A stretch of 64,000 nucleotides of DNA. Source: Leishmania infantum JPCM5 (taxonomy: Eukaryota > Euglenozoa > Kinetoplastea > Trypanosomatida > Trypanosomatidae). Positions 9,774 through 20,000 of this stretch are shown here, one piece after another; the first letter of the stretch is position 1, and each line of letters opens with the position of its first letter. The notes beneath the pieces were generated by a model. The model was given only the letters and a program-made list of their open reading frames with translations, was not told the DNA's origin and made no database searches. The position numbers were made by a program, and so were the translations under genes. The DNA lies in contig NC_009404.2 of the NCBI RefSeq assembly GCF_000002875.2, forward strand, positions 99,501 through 163,500, in the 5' to 3' direction.

Positions 9774-11009
9774 ATGGGATGCGATGCCAGCTGTTTGAGG
9801 TGCAAGAAGGGCACGGAGGAAGGGAAGAGGGACTCCAATGTGGTGGGCAGCGACAGCAAGGTTAGCAGAGGTGCCTCTGCCGCGGCATTCCAGAGGTCCT
9901 ACTCGGAAGAGTCTTTAGAAATCCCAGTTCCGGATTGTGATGAGAGCCTACGGCAGCGCAGTGCTGCGGATGACGCGAGGGACTCGGCGGCTAAGGGAGC
10001 ACGCAGTGCCAGCACAAACATCTATGTCGCGGAGGATCCGAATCTGACGTGCCCGGCGGAGCTGCGCACGATTATGGATAACATGGATTTGTCCTCTATC
10101 AGCACGTCGTCGAGCGCCCCGCAGTTGTTTCACATGTCGCCTACGGAGCGCGCTGAGGTGGAGACGGGTACATGGGCGTGGTGGCGTCAGGAGCTACGAA
10201 ACAAGCGTGTCACAAAGGACGGCTACCATCGAGTGCAGCTGCAGGACGTCCATACTCGGCTTACCACTCAGCACGAGGACAACCCGAGCACGGTAGAGCT
10301 AGACTTCAGCAGCTGCTACATGGAGCCTACAGCGCCGTACGTGCTGGGTCGCCTGTTTGCTTCTCTTCAACTCAAGGAGCTGCGGTGGATTACCTCGCTG
10401 CGGCTGGATGGCAACTATTTCACCGACGACGGCTTCGGCACGATGCTCGCCACGATGTCGGCCGCGAACGAAGATCAGACGATCTTGCCACTTTTGCGGC
10501 AACTCTACCTCAACAACATGAACCTTGATCAACACTCCGTGGCTGGGCTGTTTGCGTACCTGTTTCCAGTGGACCACAAGGCCATGAGCAGCATCTCACA
10601 AAAGAAGGCGTTCCACATCGCCGGCAGCCCTGCCTCGCGGCCGTCGGAGGCTTACATTGCAGCCAGCAGGCGTGGCCCTAAGGTGCCGCTGTTTCCTTCC
10701 TTGAACGTGCTCAGCCTCAGCGACAACCCGGGGGTGGGAGCGGAGGGCCTCATTCAGATTCTCCGTAGCCTTCTGGCTGTTCACTACGAGCCGCATACCG
10801 TCTCCGTCATGGATCTCTCCCGGTGTGGCTTGGACAGGGCGACTCCCAAGTACTTTCGCGAGTACTTTGAAAAGCTTTCGAGAGCAATGAAAAACGGCTG
10901 CTACCCGGTGGTGCCGCGGCGATTTGTGCTGATAGGCAACCAGCACGGCATCGCGCACTTGAATGAGATCTACTCGCCACACAAAACAGGCGTGCAGCTC
11001 GTGCTTTGA
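9774..11009 (+). CDS. Acylated leucine-rich-repeat protein, 411 aa
   Basis: The ATG at 9774 gives the N-terminus MGCDASCLRC. Gly2 in this context fits N-myristoylation, and Cys3, Cys7 and Cys10 could be palmitoylated, the dual-acylation signal used by kinetoplastid plasma-membrane and flagellar-membrane proteins. This motif decides the start, because the frame remains open far upstream through pyrimidine-rich sequence. Residues ~20-130 are Ser/Asp/Ala rich and probably disordered. From ~175 there are degenerate LRR units of the RNase-inhibitor style (ITSLRLDGNYFTDDGF, LRQLYLNNMNLDQHSV, LNVLSLSDNPGVGAEGL, VMDLSRCGLDRATP). LRRs are interaction scaffolds. A membrane-anchored adaptor, perhaps in the flagellum, is a reasonable inference; the specific function is unknown. 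An inverted SIDER lies 1.55 kb downstream. Confidence 0.8.
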   Translation: MGCDASCLRCKKGTEEGKRDSNVVGSDSKVSRGASAAAFQRSYSEESLEIPVPDCDESLRQRSAADDARDSAAKGARSASTNIYVAEDPNLTCPAELRTIMDNMDLSSISTSSSAPQLFHMSPTERAEVETGTWAWWRQELRNKRVTKDGYHRVQLQDVHTRLTTQHEDNPSTVELDFSSCYMEPTAPYVLGRLFASLQLKELRWITSLRLDGNYFTDDGFGTMLATMSAANEDQTILPLLRQLYLNNMNLDQHSVAGLFAYLFPVDHKAMSSISQKKAFHIAGSPASRPSEAYIAASRRGPKVPLFPSLNVLSLSDNPGVGAEGLIQILRSLLAVHYEPHTVSVMDLSRCGLDRATPKYFREYFEKLSRAMKNGCYPVVPRRFVLIGNQHGIAHLNEIYSPHKTGVQLVL

Positions 11010-12560
11010 GCGTGGAAACGCCGCACTCTCGTCATCCCTGTCGCGGCCGTCACCGTCTCCGTTCTTACGGTCGATGATGAAGTGGTACCACCCGATGCCA
11101 GGGTGTTTTCAACAAGTAGAGACCCTTTCCTCGTCCTTCCTGTGCGGGCGTGTGTAGTGACGCAGCAGCGGGTGTCCTTGGGGCGATCATGTATCATTGG
11201 CGGCGTTTGGCGCCGTTTTCCATTCCTTGTTTTCCTGTAGGATGTGCCAAGGGGTGATTGCAGAGTGTGTGCGTGTGTGTGCAGGGCAGGGCAGGAGCCA
11301 TAGAGGCGCGGCGCGGAGAGCAGCGGAGGAGAAGGGAAAGCGAGAAAGAGGAGCGGCTCCTTCATAGCCCCACTCTCGATCGGCATCACACTTCTCTCTC
11401 ATCTGTTTGGAGCCGTTTCGCGTTCCCTTCCCCCTTGCCTCACTGAAACGCTCTTGCTGCCCCTCTTCTCGCTCGTTACTCCATCTCTCATCAGCTCCTC
11501 AACGTTTCCATTGCTTCGACAGCGAACCAAAGGAAACCGCCACACATAGACGTACGCACGCACGCACAAGTGTCTTTGGTTTTCCAGAGAAGGATGGTTT
11601 GCGGGCGAGGGGGGAAAGAAGTCTGTGCACTCTGGGTTTCTCTGGGTCTACCTGCAGATTTTGTACCGCGCGCTCCACTCTCGCTCCACCCCTTTTTTTT
11701 TTCCGCTCGCACACTTCCCACCAATCACTGTCGTGCAGCTCCTCCTCTTTCCTCGCCCCTCTCCACCACCTCCTCTTCTCTCCTTTCCCAGCGATTCCTC
11801 CTCCTGGTCTGTTTGCCTCTGTGTTGTTGGCGGTGCTGTTGCGTGCACTTCATGGATGTGCATGTGCATTTGCAGTCCTGCGTGCGTGCGTGTGCCATCG
11901 ATGGGTGCCGCCTTTTTGGTCACCTGTTACTTTCTCTCCTCTCCCCCCCCCAAATATCCGTGTGAGGTGCGGCGGAGGTGAACCATGTTTCATGCTCATG
12001 TACGTGTGTGCTTGCGCGCCTCCTCCTTTTCTCTGTAATCCCTCTTCCCTTGTACCTGTATCTGTGTGGCTTTTCGCTAGTGTGCGGCCTCTGTTGCTGA
12101 CGCCGGCGGTCCTGACGTTCAATCCCCTCGCTAAGTGCCGATGTATCGACGGTGCATCAACAGACGTCTTCATTTAGCGGCTCTTCGTCTTTCCGTCCAC
12201 CACCGCCACCGCCCCTCTTTCTCAATGATCTGCGTTCTTGTTTGCTTGCGTTGAAGGGCAGGGGAAGGCGAAAGGGGATGCCAGCGGGGGTGCGGGCGGG
12301 CGACGCGACGGTGGATCTGTCCATCTTTACGTGCACACATGTCTGTGGTGGAACGTATCAGATGGTCTGCGCTTCTCCGCCTTCTCTTCCGCCCCGCCAT
12401 GGCTGATGCTTCGAGCGGCTTCCCTCTTTCCTATCCGCCTCACACCTCCACACGCAAACGCACACACACAGAGCCTCTTCCCGCTTCAGGTGTATGTCCA
12501 TTGTATCTGTTCATCTGTTCCACCACCCACTCTCTCCCACCCGAGAAGTAACTCGAGCCT
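11010..12560. other. Long spacer before the inverted SIDER
   Basis: A purine-rich stretch at about 11300-11360 and pyrimidine tracts at 11690-11830, 11925-11955 and 12180-12230. Several open frames of 70-256 codons run through it, but they have low-complexity Ser/Cys/Leu/Pro composition and overlap each other. I do not support any as a gene. Confidence 0.45.
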
Positions 12561-13136
12561 TTCTTCTTTCGCCATGTGCAGTACTCCGGCCATAGAGCAT
12601 GAGGTTAAACTAAGCTGCACCTCCCCACCACCACACGCACACCACACGCACACCACACACACACACACACCAGCCCTGTCACAGGCCCCCATCCGCGTCG
12701 TGCGAAGCAGCCGAACACGCGCACACACACACACGTTACAGCGATGCGCCTACTCATTCATCGGAGCATCGCCTCGGACTCAGACTCCGCCCACCATCCC
12801 CGCCTCGCAGGTCGCCGCACAGCCGCTCCCATTGTGCCGGTCGCCACGCGGTGCCGCCATCGGGGTGGCCCAGGCTCCCCACCACCCCACCGGCAGGGCA
12901 GTGCGAGGGCCTGGTGAGGTAGGTGCGGGTCAGGCTGGCGCATTGCCCATCCCATGGATGGCGCACACGTCTGCACTGTCGCGGCTCGCTCTGGCCCCTC
13001 CTTGCGCCGTGGGGTGCTTGACCCTGTCTGCGCCAGAGGTGGTCTGACATCGGCAGGGACATAAGGGGCTGCTTGGCTTCCCGACACAGAGAGCGGGTGT
13101 GCTGGACCCTGAGGTACGAAGCACTGAGCGGTGCCC
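12561..13136 (-). mobile_element. SIDER-type retroposon, copy B (inverted)
   Basis: The reverse complement matches copies A and D from CACCGCTCAGTGC (right boundary about 13133) through the GT tract to the tail GCACATGGCGAAAGAAGAA (left boundary 12561). It is antisense to the gene cluster. By eye no mismatch is seen to A over the first ~450 bp. Near the 3' end it carries TTTAACCTC where A and D have TTTGACCTC, a variant shared with copy C. Together with A it makes an inverted pair with a spacer of about 7 kb. Confidence 0.75.
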
Positions 13137-14193
13137 TCACTCAATCCTGAGGGTTGACTCCAGCTGCCTGAAAAGCGGAACAGAAATGAGCAATGCGGGC
13201 TGTACAACCTTCTCTGCTCACCCTGTTTCTCGATAGCCCGTCACGTTGAGCTGCTTTTGTGCTTACTTCCCCCTCCCTCCTGCGTGTTGTTTCTCTCGTC
13301 CGCTTCGCTTGCTCTCTCGTCTTCGCAGTCCTTTACCAAACACGCACGTGAGCGTGAGGGTGCATCATACGCGCGTGAGAGAGTGTTGCGGGGATGCAGT
13401 GGCGCATGCCATACACCCACACCCATACTGCAGTGTGGATTCGTTCTTCAGCGGGTGTGCACCGCCAGATCTCCAGACTTGTGTGCACGTGAGTGCCTAC
13501 GCGATGAAGGGGAAGGAGAGGCCTTCCTGCCAAGTAGAAGGACTGCATCAAAGCCGGCCAAAATGCCTGAAAACAAGCAAAATCGAGTTGAACAGAAGGG
13601 TGGCAGAGATGCTCGCATCAAGGGCGGCGCCTCGCCGCCAGTGCTAGTGTGTTCCATCTGTGTAGGGCTTTCGCGCCGTCGAGCATGTCTTAGGCACCTT
13701 GTGCGCTCCGCGTTCCTCCCTGTGGAATGAAACGCTGAGGGGAGTGCAAGGAGCGAGGACGGATGCATCGGCGAAGTCTCACCGATGCCCAAAATGGAAG
13801 CACTTGTGGATGTCGTGCTCTCTCCTCCGTGCCCCCCTTCGTCTTTTTGCGTCCTTCTCAGCACAGCAGCCACGCTGCACCCCCACCCTCACCCACCCGA
13901 CCATCCCGCGTAAACCGTCCGCTGTCTGCGCCACTCTTACGACGCTCCTTTTTCCTTTGCCCTAGTGCTCTCTACCCACGCCTGTTCATCTACACGAGTC
14001 GGCTGGTCTGTCTACGCGTGCCCGTATGTGATACGAGGTCGATCTGTCTTCGCTTGTGTGCCTCCCTCGGCAGCATCTTTTCTCCTCCATCCACCGGATC
14101 GCACCCCGTCTTCCTTACTCCTCGCGCATAATCGCAGCGCACACGCACACGCAACCCCCTTCCAACAGAAGCGGAAGAGGAAGACGAGGAACC
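13137..14193. other. Intergenic spacer
   Basis: Pyrimidine-rich tracts at 13265-13330 and 13920-14170, and several short overlapping open frames without coding character. The last tract and the AGs before 14190 are probably the processing signals for the small gene at 14194. Confidence 0.45.
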
Positions 14194-14448
14194 ATGCTGC
14201 GCAGCTCTCTCGTGATGCGCGGCGGCTTTTCGCAGGAGGCTTTTCACCGAATGACCAAGTACATCACTTCTCGCAACCCGAATGAGAAGTACCTGCGCAC
14301 CGGTCACATTGTTCTGGAGACACTGAAACGCTACCACTCGTACATCCTGACGGTTGCTCTCATCAGCGCCTTTACTGTGTACGACCACCACCAGAACCCG
14401 GAGAAAATGCCGGGTGCTGTGCATGATGGCCGCTCCTTGGTGCTGTAG
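14194..14448 (+). CDS. Small single-span membrane protein, 84 aa (mitochondrial?)
   Basis: The ATG at 14194 follows a CA-rich and purine-rich leader. The protein begins MLRSSLVMRGGFSQEAFHRMTK, a basic amphipathic N-terminus without early acids that could target mitochondria. One hydrophobic segment at about residues 50-62 (ILTVALISAFTVY) and a short polar tail follow. Proteins of this size and shape are common among kinetoplastid-specific subunits of respiratory complexes and ATP synthase, but I cannot assign it to one. The regular charged pattern and lack of low-complexity sequence, unlike surrounding spacers, argue for a real gene. Confidence 0.65.
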   Translation: MLRSSLVMRGGFSQEAFHRMTKYITSRNPNEKYLRTGHIVLETLKRYHSYILTVALISAFTVYDHHQNPEKMPGAVHDGRSLVL

Positions 14449-15211
14449 ATCTCGTGCTCTTGACGGAGCGCTTGACCGCCAGGCACTACGCTGACTCTTT
14501 GTTGTTGTTGTGCTGCGGGGAGCCCGGCGTGCTGTTAAGCTGTACGTACGCCGCCCGCGTCAGAGCTTCGGCTTGCGCACGTATGTTGGGTTGGCTCTGT
14601 GTGTCTTCTCCACCCTCCACCCCCCAACACCACCTCGCTCTCTCTCTACGTCACTGCAGGCCTTGCTTCTGGGATAGCTGTGAGCTACTTGATGTGTGTT
14701 GTGAGTGTGTTTGTGTTCAGGCTGTCGTTGTTTGTTGTCTACATCTCTCTCTCTCACACACGTTGCGCTGAGCCCTTTCCTGACACGACTGTCGTTTGCA
14801 ACACACAAAACAGCAACAAGAGGAGGAGGAGGGGCAGTGTTCATGATGATAATGTGGACCCCTGCTGAAAATTCACTCTTCCAGCTGTGAGGCGAAAGCG
14901 GGTGGAGGAAGTGTGCAGCAGCAGCAGCAGCGGAGGCGGGCAACGCCGGTGTTGCTTGCCTTGTATTCTTTTCCCCTTCTCTCCCTCCCTCCTTCCCTCT
15001 TGCGTGTGCATGCACAGAGAAGCGAAATGAGGCCGATGGCGTGTGCGTTTCTCTTGCACTCGCTTCTCTAATCCTTCACCTCTTCTTCTGCCCTTTCCCT
15101 ATAATCCAATTGCTGCATATCCGCACAGCCGTCGGCACACCCAGAGAAGCAGAGAGGCTTTCGTGGCCGCGTGAACGCTTGCGTCCTAAAACGAGGTCGC
15201 TCTGCCGTATC
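14449..15211. other. Intergenic spacer
   Basis: Contains CT/CA-rich stretches around 14730-14760, a GCA/GGA-rich patch near 14915-14945 and a pyrimidine tract at about 15060-15110 upstream of the next start. No gene supported. Confidence 0.45.
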
Positions 15212-17311
15212 ATGCAGCGCCATTGCACGCCAGTACCAGGGCCGCGTGGTGCGCCGTCGCAGAACCCCCGGCGCCCGCCGCAGACCTCTGCCAAGCCACC
15301 CGCAAGGCGCGCATCGCGTCGCGGCAGTGCCGCCACGACTTCTGCGCCCGGCGGGATCGAGCTCACGCGGGCCCAGCAAATCGAGGCCAAGGCTGCACGC
15401 GACGCGGTTGTGGGGGCCATGACGAAGAGCTCCCCGCAAACAGCGAAGAAGTTTGTGGAGTCGATCTCGCTTGATATAGATGTGGAGACAACACGGCAGC
15501 TGCTGTGCAGTAAAAAAGGCTTCGTTGCCCTGCCGTCCTCGATTGGAGTCCTCTGCCGTCAGCTGCGGAAGCTGGACTTGTCGGGCAATGACCTCACAGA
15601 CCTCAGTCCCCTGGCCACGCTGCAGCACCTCTCTAACCTGAACGTCGCGCACAACGGCCGGCTTGCTTCGCTGAAGGGCTTGTCCGGGACGTGCCTCTCC
15701 GTTCTGAACATCTCCTTCTGCGCGGTGGAGTCGCTGGAAGGGCTCGAGCACACCGCCCTCACCCTGCGCACCCTCATTGCCAACGACAATCGCCTGCAGT
15801 TGCACTCTCCGCTCCTTGCCGATGTCGTGGCGACAGCTGGCGAGGATGCAGTGAAAATGGAAGCTGCACGTGAGCACCTACCTGAGTCCTTGCGCAGGAG
15901 CAGTAGTCACAGCAGTGCAGACCTGCGTGCGGTGGCGCAACGCAACTACGACATTTTTTCCACCTTTCAGCAGTGCGAGACTGTCGTGCTGTCTCGCAAC
16001 ACGCACCTCTGCCAGCTCTTTCCGACCTGGGGCGTGGAGCAGGTGGCGACAGAGTGTGGTGAGGTTCCAGGTCGCGCGAGTGCAGCGGCGGATGACGAGG
16101 ATAGCGACGACGCGGCCGACGGCGCCTCCACCACCATGTCCGCTGACGGCGACGGCGGCGATTCCGCGAGTCGTGGAAAGAAGCGCCGAGCGTCCGCGGC
16201 TGAGCGACATAATCACCGAGGGATTGCTGCACACCCGACGGATCGGTCGGCCTCCAACACCGCTGCAGCCGCTCGCGAACCCTTCGGTGGCTCACCGGAG
16301 ATGTCGGCGTACAATCAGCGGCGGCACGCGCTGGCCTTGGCGCACCCCCTCTCTGTGTTTGAGAGGCTGTCACGGCTGAGGAAGCTGTCGCTGAGCGGCT
16401 GTGAGCTGCACTCGTTGCCGGTGCGGTGGTTTCTGCCCATGGTGACGGAGCTGCGGCTAGCACAGAACCACCTCACCTCTCTTCAGCCGGATGGCGTCAT
16501 TTTGCGCTCCCTGCACATCCTCGACATCAGCAACAACCTCTTCGCATCTGTGGCGTCCCTACGCCGGTGCCGCTACCTGGAGCAGCTGAATGTGCGCGGC
16601 AACCCGCTCATCGAGGAGGGTGCCCTGCAGGACAAGGCAGCCGGACTAACCACCGCTGAGCGAATCGCAGACGTGGCAGCGACGACCTCTTCCTCAGGCA
16701 CCAGTGCGGTTCCCATCGCGGTGCAGCAGCGTCTCCTTCGCTTGTTCCCCAATATGAAGTTGCTGGACGGACAACCGATGATGACGGCGGGGCAGGTGCG
16801 CGCCGCGTACATGCAGAGGAACGCGCGATCGGCAGCAAAGAGGCAGGACAAGTTGACCGAGAAGGGCCGTAGTGACGGCCCAGACATTTTTGCTAGTCCG
16901 CATGAGGCACGCGATGATGTAGGCGATGCACACGCTGCCTCGGATGATAGCGAGAGAGACAGTAGTTCTGGCGATGCGCCACGCACGGCACCAATGGCAC
17001 GCGCCGTGGCACGATCCCCTGCCCGCAAAGCACGCCGTGCCGACTCTGCCGTCATCGCCGCGGAGGCGGATGAGAAGGACGTCGTCGTCGAGGCTCCCTT
17101 GTCAGTCGTCAAGACTGCGCACGCGCCGATCGTGCGACGGGAGCGCGTGCTGCTGCGTCCTGGAGCCGCCGCTGCTTCAGGTAGTAACGCGGCCGCGGCG
17201 GGGCAGAAGCGAAAGGCTGGCCAGACTCCGACATCACCCGCCGCTGCCGTTTACGGGCAGGCGGCCGTCGCAAAGTTGCTCGAGCAGAGCCGCAGCAGGA
17301 GTGCGTGGTAG
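15212..17311 (+). CDS. Leucine-rich-repeat protein with disordered insert, 699 aa
   Basis: The ATG at 15212 (MQRHCTPVPGP) follows a polypyrimidine tract (15060-15110); the open frame upstream is UTR-like. Residues 1-55 are Pro/Arg/Ser rich. LRRs begin around 105: LRKLDLSGNDLTDLSPLATL, LSNLNVAHNGRLASLKGL and LSVLNISFCAVESLEGL, the SDS22/typical type. An acidic and basic low-complexity insert (about 285-375) separates them from a second LRR block (LRKLSLSGCELHSLP, VTELRLAQNHLTSLQ, LHILDISNNLFASVASLRRC, LEQLNVRGNPLIEEGA). The block ends LFPNMKLLDGQPM, an LRR-cap-like end as in SDS22, LRRC and flagellar LRR proteins. The C-terminal ~150 residues are charged and disordered. It is not a close relative of the acylated LRR protein at 9774. 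Confidence 0.8.
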   Translation: MQRHCTPVPGPRGAPSQNPRRPPQTSAKPPARRASRRGSAATTSAPGGIELTRAQQIEAKAARDAVVGAMTKSSPQTAKKFVESISLDIDVETTRQLLCSKKGFVALPSSIGVLCRQLRKLDLSGNDLTDLSPLATLQHLSNLNVAHNGRLASLKGLSGTCLSVLNISFCAVESLEGLEHTALTLRTLIANDNRLQLHSPLLADVVATAGEDAVKMEAAREHLPESLRRSSSHSSADLRAVAQRNYDIFSTFQQCETVVLSRNTHLCQLFPTWGVEQVATECGEVPGRASAAADDEDSDDAADGASTTMSADGDGGDSASRGKKRRASAAERHNHRGIAAHPTDRSASNTAAAAREPFGGSPEMSAYNQRRHALALAHPLSVFERLSRLRKLSLSGCELHSLPVRWFLPMVTELRLAQNHLTSLQPDGVILRSLHILDISNNLFASVASLRRCRYLEQLNVRGNPLIEEGALQDKAAGLTTAERIADVAATTSSSGTSAVPIAVQQRLLRLFPNMKLLDGQPMMTAGQVRAAYMQRNARSAAKRQDKLTEKGRSDGPDIFASPHEARDDVGDAHAASDDSERDSSSGDAPRTAPMARAVARSPARKARRADSAVIAAEADEKDVVVEAPLSVVKTAHAPIVRRERVLLRPGAAAASGSNAAAAGQKRKAGQTPTSPAAAVYGQAAVAKLLEQSRSRSAW

Positions 17312-18115
17312 AGATGCGTGTGTGCCAGTGTGCGTGTGTATGTGTCCTTGAGTCCGCTGTCGTAGCGACTTGCCCCGCGTGTATAGCCAGTCGTGGTCAT
17401 ACACCTTCACCCATGCACGAGCGCGGTAGCCATGAGGTGTACTCCGCCCAGCCTCTCTGGCTCTCCCACTCTCCTCGTTGTGTTAAGCCACCTCCATGAG
17501 CGAGTAACTGCCCCGCATAAGCACCAGCAACGCCACACATGCACGTAAAACTTTGCATCTTCGCATACGCGCCGGTGTGCCGGAGCACGTGGTGCGCCGA
17601 CGTGCGCGTGTATGCGCGCTGCGTTGTCTACGTCGCGACCCTCCTTCCCCTGCGTTCTACTCTCCTCTCGCTCTCTCGTTGGCGAGGACATGACGGTTTG
17701 CTGTACATGCCGCTCCCCATTTTCCCCGCCACTTCTGTGCTCATTTTCGTGTTGCGTGCATTATCGCGACCCGGCTGCCCACCCCCTGCTGACGGTCAGG
17801 GGCTGCTGCGTGGGTGAGAGATCGACCGACCGACCGACACAGACACACGCTCATACACACGGCAGGAAAGAGCGACACACACACGCCTTGCGACTCACTT
17901 GCACGAAACCGCGTCGCCTACTCGAGAGCGGTTCTTTTCTCCCTCTTTCTCCCGCAAACGGGCGGCCAAGAACACACCATTTCTCGAGCGCAGACAGGGG
18001 CTGTCGCTGCGACTGCCGCGCGCTACAACGACAGCAAAGGTATCCGTCCCCTTTTCTCCCTCTTCTCCACCTACCCCTACTCCGGTTCCAGACCTCCATT
18101 TGCTGGCGGGCTTTC
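17312..18115. other. Intergenic spacer
   Basis: Contains a GT-rich patch (17320-17345), a CA/GAC-rich patch (17820-17890) and a pyrimidine tract (18045-18085) with an AG near 18090, about 25 nt before the next ATG. Confidence 0.45.
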
Positions 18116-19069
18116 ATGTTTGAAGAGGCGCTCCGGCAAGCGCCGCGGGAGGAGCTCGTGGAGCACATTCGACTCCAGCGAGAGCTGATTCACCGTCTTC
18201 ACCGGCGCGTCCTCGAGCTGGAGAGCTCCCTGGAGAGCGTGTACACGTGCTCTAACGACGGCGGGGATGCCGCCGGTGCCGATGGGCAGTCAGCAGCACC
18301 GTCTGAGCGGCAGCGCGCCGTCCTTTCCAGCAACCTTCGCCATGGCCCGTCGCCTCCGATAGTCCAACAGAGCGTACACGGAGTTTCTGGCGGCGCGCCG
18401 CCGGCAAAGGCGAGGACGTACCCCCTCGCGACGTTTTGCGAGACGCCACTGGGCTTCAGCGAACGCTGGAGCACCGATAATGATGAGGCGGCGGCGGCTC
18501 CGGAGCCGCGCTGTCGACCCCCACGCCCGCACATCGAAGAGAAGGCGCCCGTCGCCTTTGCGCGCTTGTCTTCTTCACTGCAGCGGCAAACGGGTGAGCC
18601 TGCGGCGATGGCGACGTCCGCCAATGGCACTGATACTGCTCCTGAGCCGTTTTCTGCGGCTGCTATCTCCACTGGGCTCACTTCATCTTCGGTAGACCAC
18701 CCCACGGTGTTGGAGGGGATCAAGGAGATCAATTACGTGCTTGCCGCCCACCGGGCTGGTCGTCCAGCCCTGCCGCTACCGGTGGTAGAGGAACTGGAGG
18801 ATATTCGTACGAGGCTGCTGCAGGGTTTCAAGCAGACGCACAGTATGGATGACAGAGACAACGGAACGGCACACGAGGCGGCGACGGCACGTCAGGCCTA
18901 CGGTGCACTGCCAAGGGGCGAGGAAATAATGCTTAACGCGGGCCCATCGGATCTCTTGTTCGAGCGCCGTGCGGATAACTTCCGCGCCGCAACTCACGTG
19001 TGCCCACGCTGGGTCTCGCCAGACTCGTCGAGGGTCGTGTACGGCACATCACCACGTCGTCACCAGTAG
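18116..19069 (+). CDS. Hypothetical protein with N-terminal coiled coil, 317 aa
   Basis: The ATG at 18116 is the first after a polypyrimidine tract and AG near 18090. Residues 1-45 (MFEEALRQAPREELVEHIR... to LELESSLES) form a strong heptad-like helix resembling the short N-terminal coiled coils of centrosomal and flagellar proteins. Most of the rest is Ser/Ala/Pro-rich and probably disordered. A second helical segment occurs around residues 200-245 (VLEGIKEINYVLAAHRAGRP... and LPVVEELEDIRTRLLQGF). No enzyme motif is visible. Function unknown; a structural or scaffold protein is the simplest reading. Confidence 0.7.
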   Translation: MFEEALRQAPREELVEHIRLQRELIHRLHRRVLELESSLESVYTCSNDGGDAAGADGQSAAPSERQRAVLSSNLRHGPSPPIVQQSVHGVSGGAPPAKARTYPLATFCETPLGFSERWSTDNDEAAAAPEPRCRPPRPHIEEKAPVAFARLSSSLQRQTGEPAAMATSANGTDTAPEPFSAAAISTGLTSSSVDHPTVLEGIKEINYVLAAHRAGRPALPLPVVEELEDIRTRLLQGFKQTHSMDDRDNGTAHEAATARQAYGALPRGEEIMLNAGPSDLLFERRADNFRAATHVCPRWVSPDSSRVVYGTSPRRHQ

Positions 19070-20000
19070 CGTTGCACAGGGAGGGGAAGGAGAAGGGTCG
19101 ACAAGACGCCGTTCGAGGCTGCTCATCAGCCCACGTGCGGCTCATGTGGCCGTCCTCCTCCCTCTCTCGCCCTGGCCACCGTTCCAAGAGGACAGAGACG
19201 CACGTCGGCTCCGGTATGCTGCCGCCGTTAGAGGCTCTTCGTGCGCATCCATGTGTTTACCCTTTCAGCAAAAACGTGCATGAAAGAAGTCGCTCGCGCT
19301 CGGGTGGGCGGAGTGCGGATACACAACAACGAACTGGGAACGAAAACAAGGCATGAACTGACGCCGCGCCTTTGCCCCCCATCTCGCCACTGCTAGGCAA
19401 TGCCTGGATCGATGCCGTGAACGCCGCATTGGTGCGGGTGGACTCTGCGACGCGTGTCTCTGGTTGGGGCACCGCGAAGGATATTGCTCACTAGGCGCAC
19501 ACACAGATACAGACACATGCGCATGCACTCTCGGAGAGGGTGTTGCTCCGCATACCTGCCTTGCAAGAATTTTGAAGAGGCTATCACTCTCTACTTCCGT
19601 CTATTCTCTCCGCATGTCTCATGTACCCCCCCCCCCACTTATTCCCTTCTTATTCACCAGTAAACACACCCACACGCACGCACCAGCTCTCCCGGGTACT
19701 CGGTGCCGTTTTTCGTTCCCCCCCTCCCCCGCCGTGTCCGAGAGAGGGCGCACAACCGTCTTCAGCAGGTCACGTGTTGGGATTGACGGCCACACACGCA
19801 CGTAGGCGTCTTTACTCGTGTGTGCGTGTGAATACTGCAGGACGTTGATTGCATTGAAAAATAGCGCGCGCCTGATTTGTGCACGGCGGCGGACGGGGGG
19901 CGAGCAGCGCAAAGTCGCGCCTCGACGAGTCCCTGCCGGCGCCCCCTCCACCCTCCTCCTCCTTATTCAGTCCCGCTTGTCGGTGCTCTAATCTCAGCGA
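19070..20000. other. Intergenic spacer
   Basis: A homopolymeric C run (about 13 C) at 19624-19636, short CA patches, and a pyrimidine tract (19940-19972) ending in TTCAG shortly before the next ATG. No gene seen. Confidence 0.45.

Noticed and set aside
11407..12177. 256-codon forward frame before the inverted SIDER
   Set aside because: Pyrimidine-tract translation (Ser/Cys/Leu/Pro/Phe runs) without motif, overlapped by several equivalent frames.
9774..17311. The two nearby LRR genes as a tandem duplication
   Set aside because: Their repeat types differ (RNase-inhibitor-like against SDS22-like), as do their N-termini and flanking regions; no shared sequence was seen.
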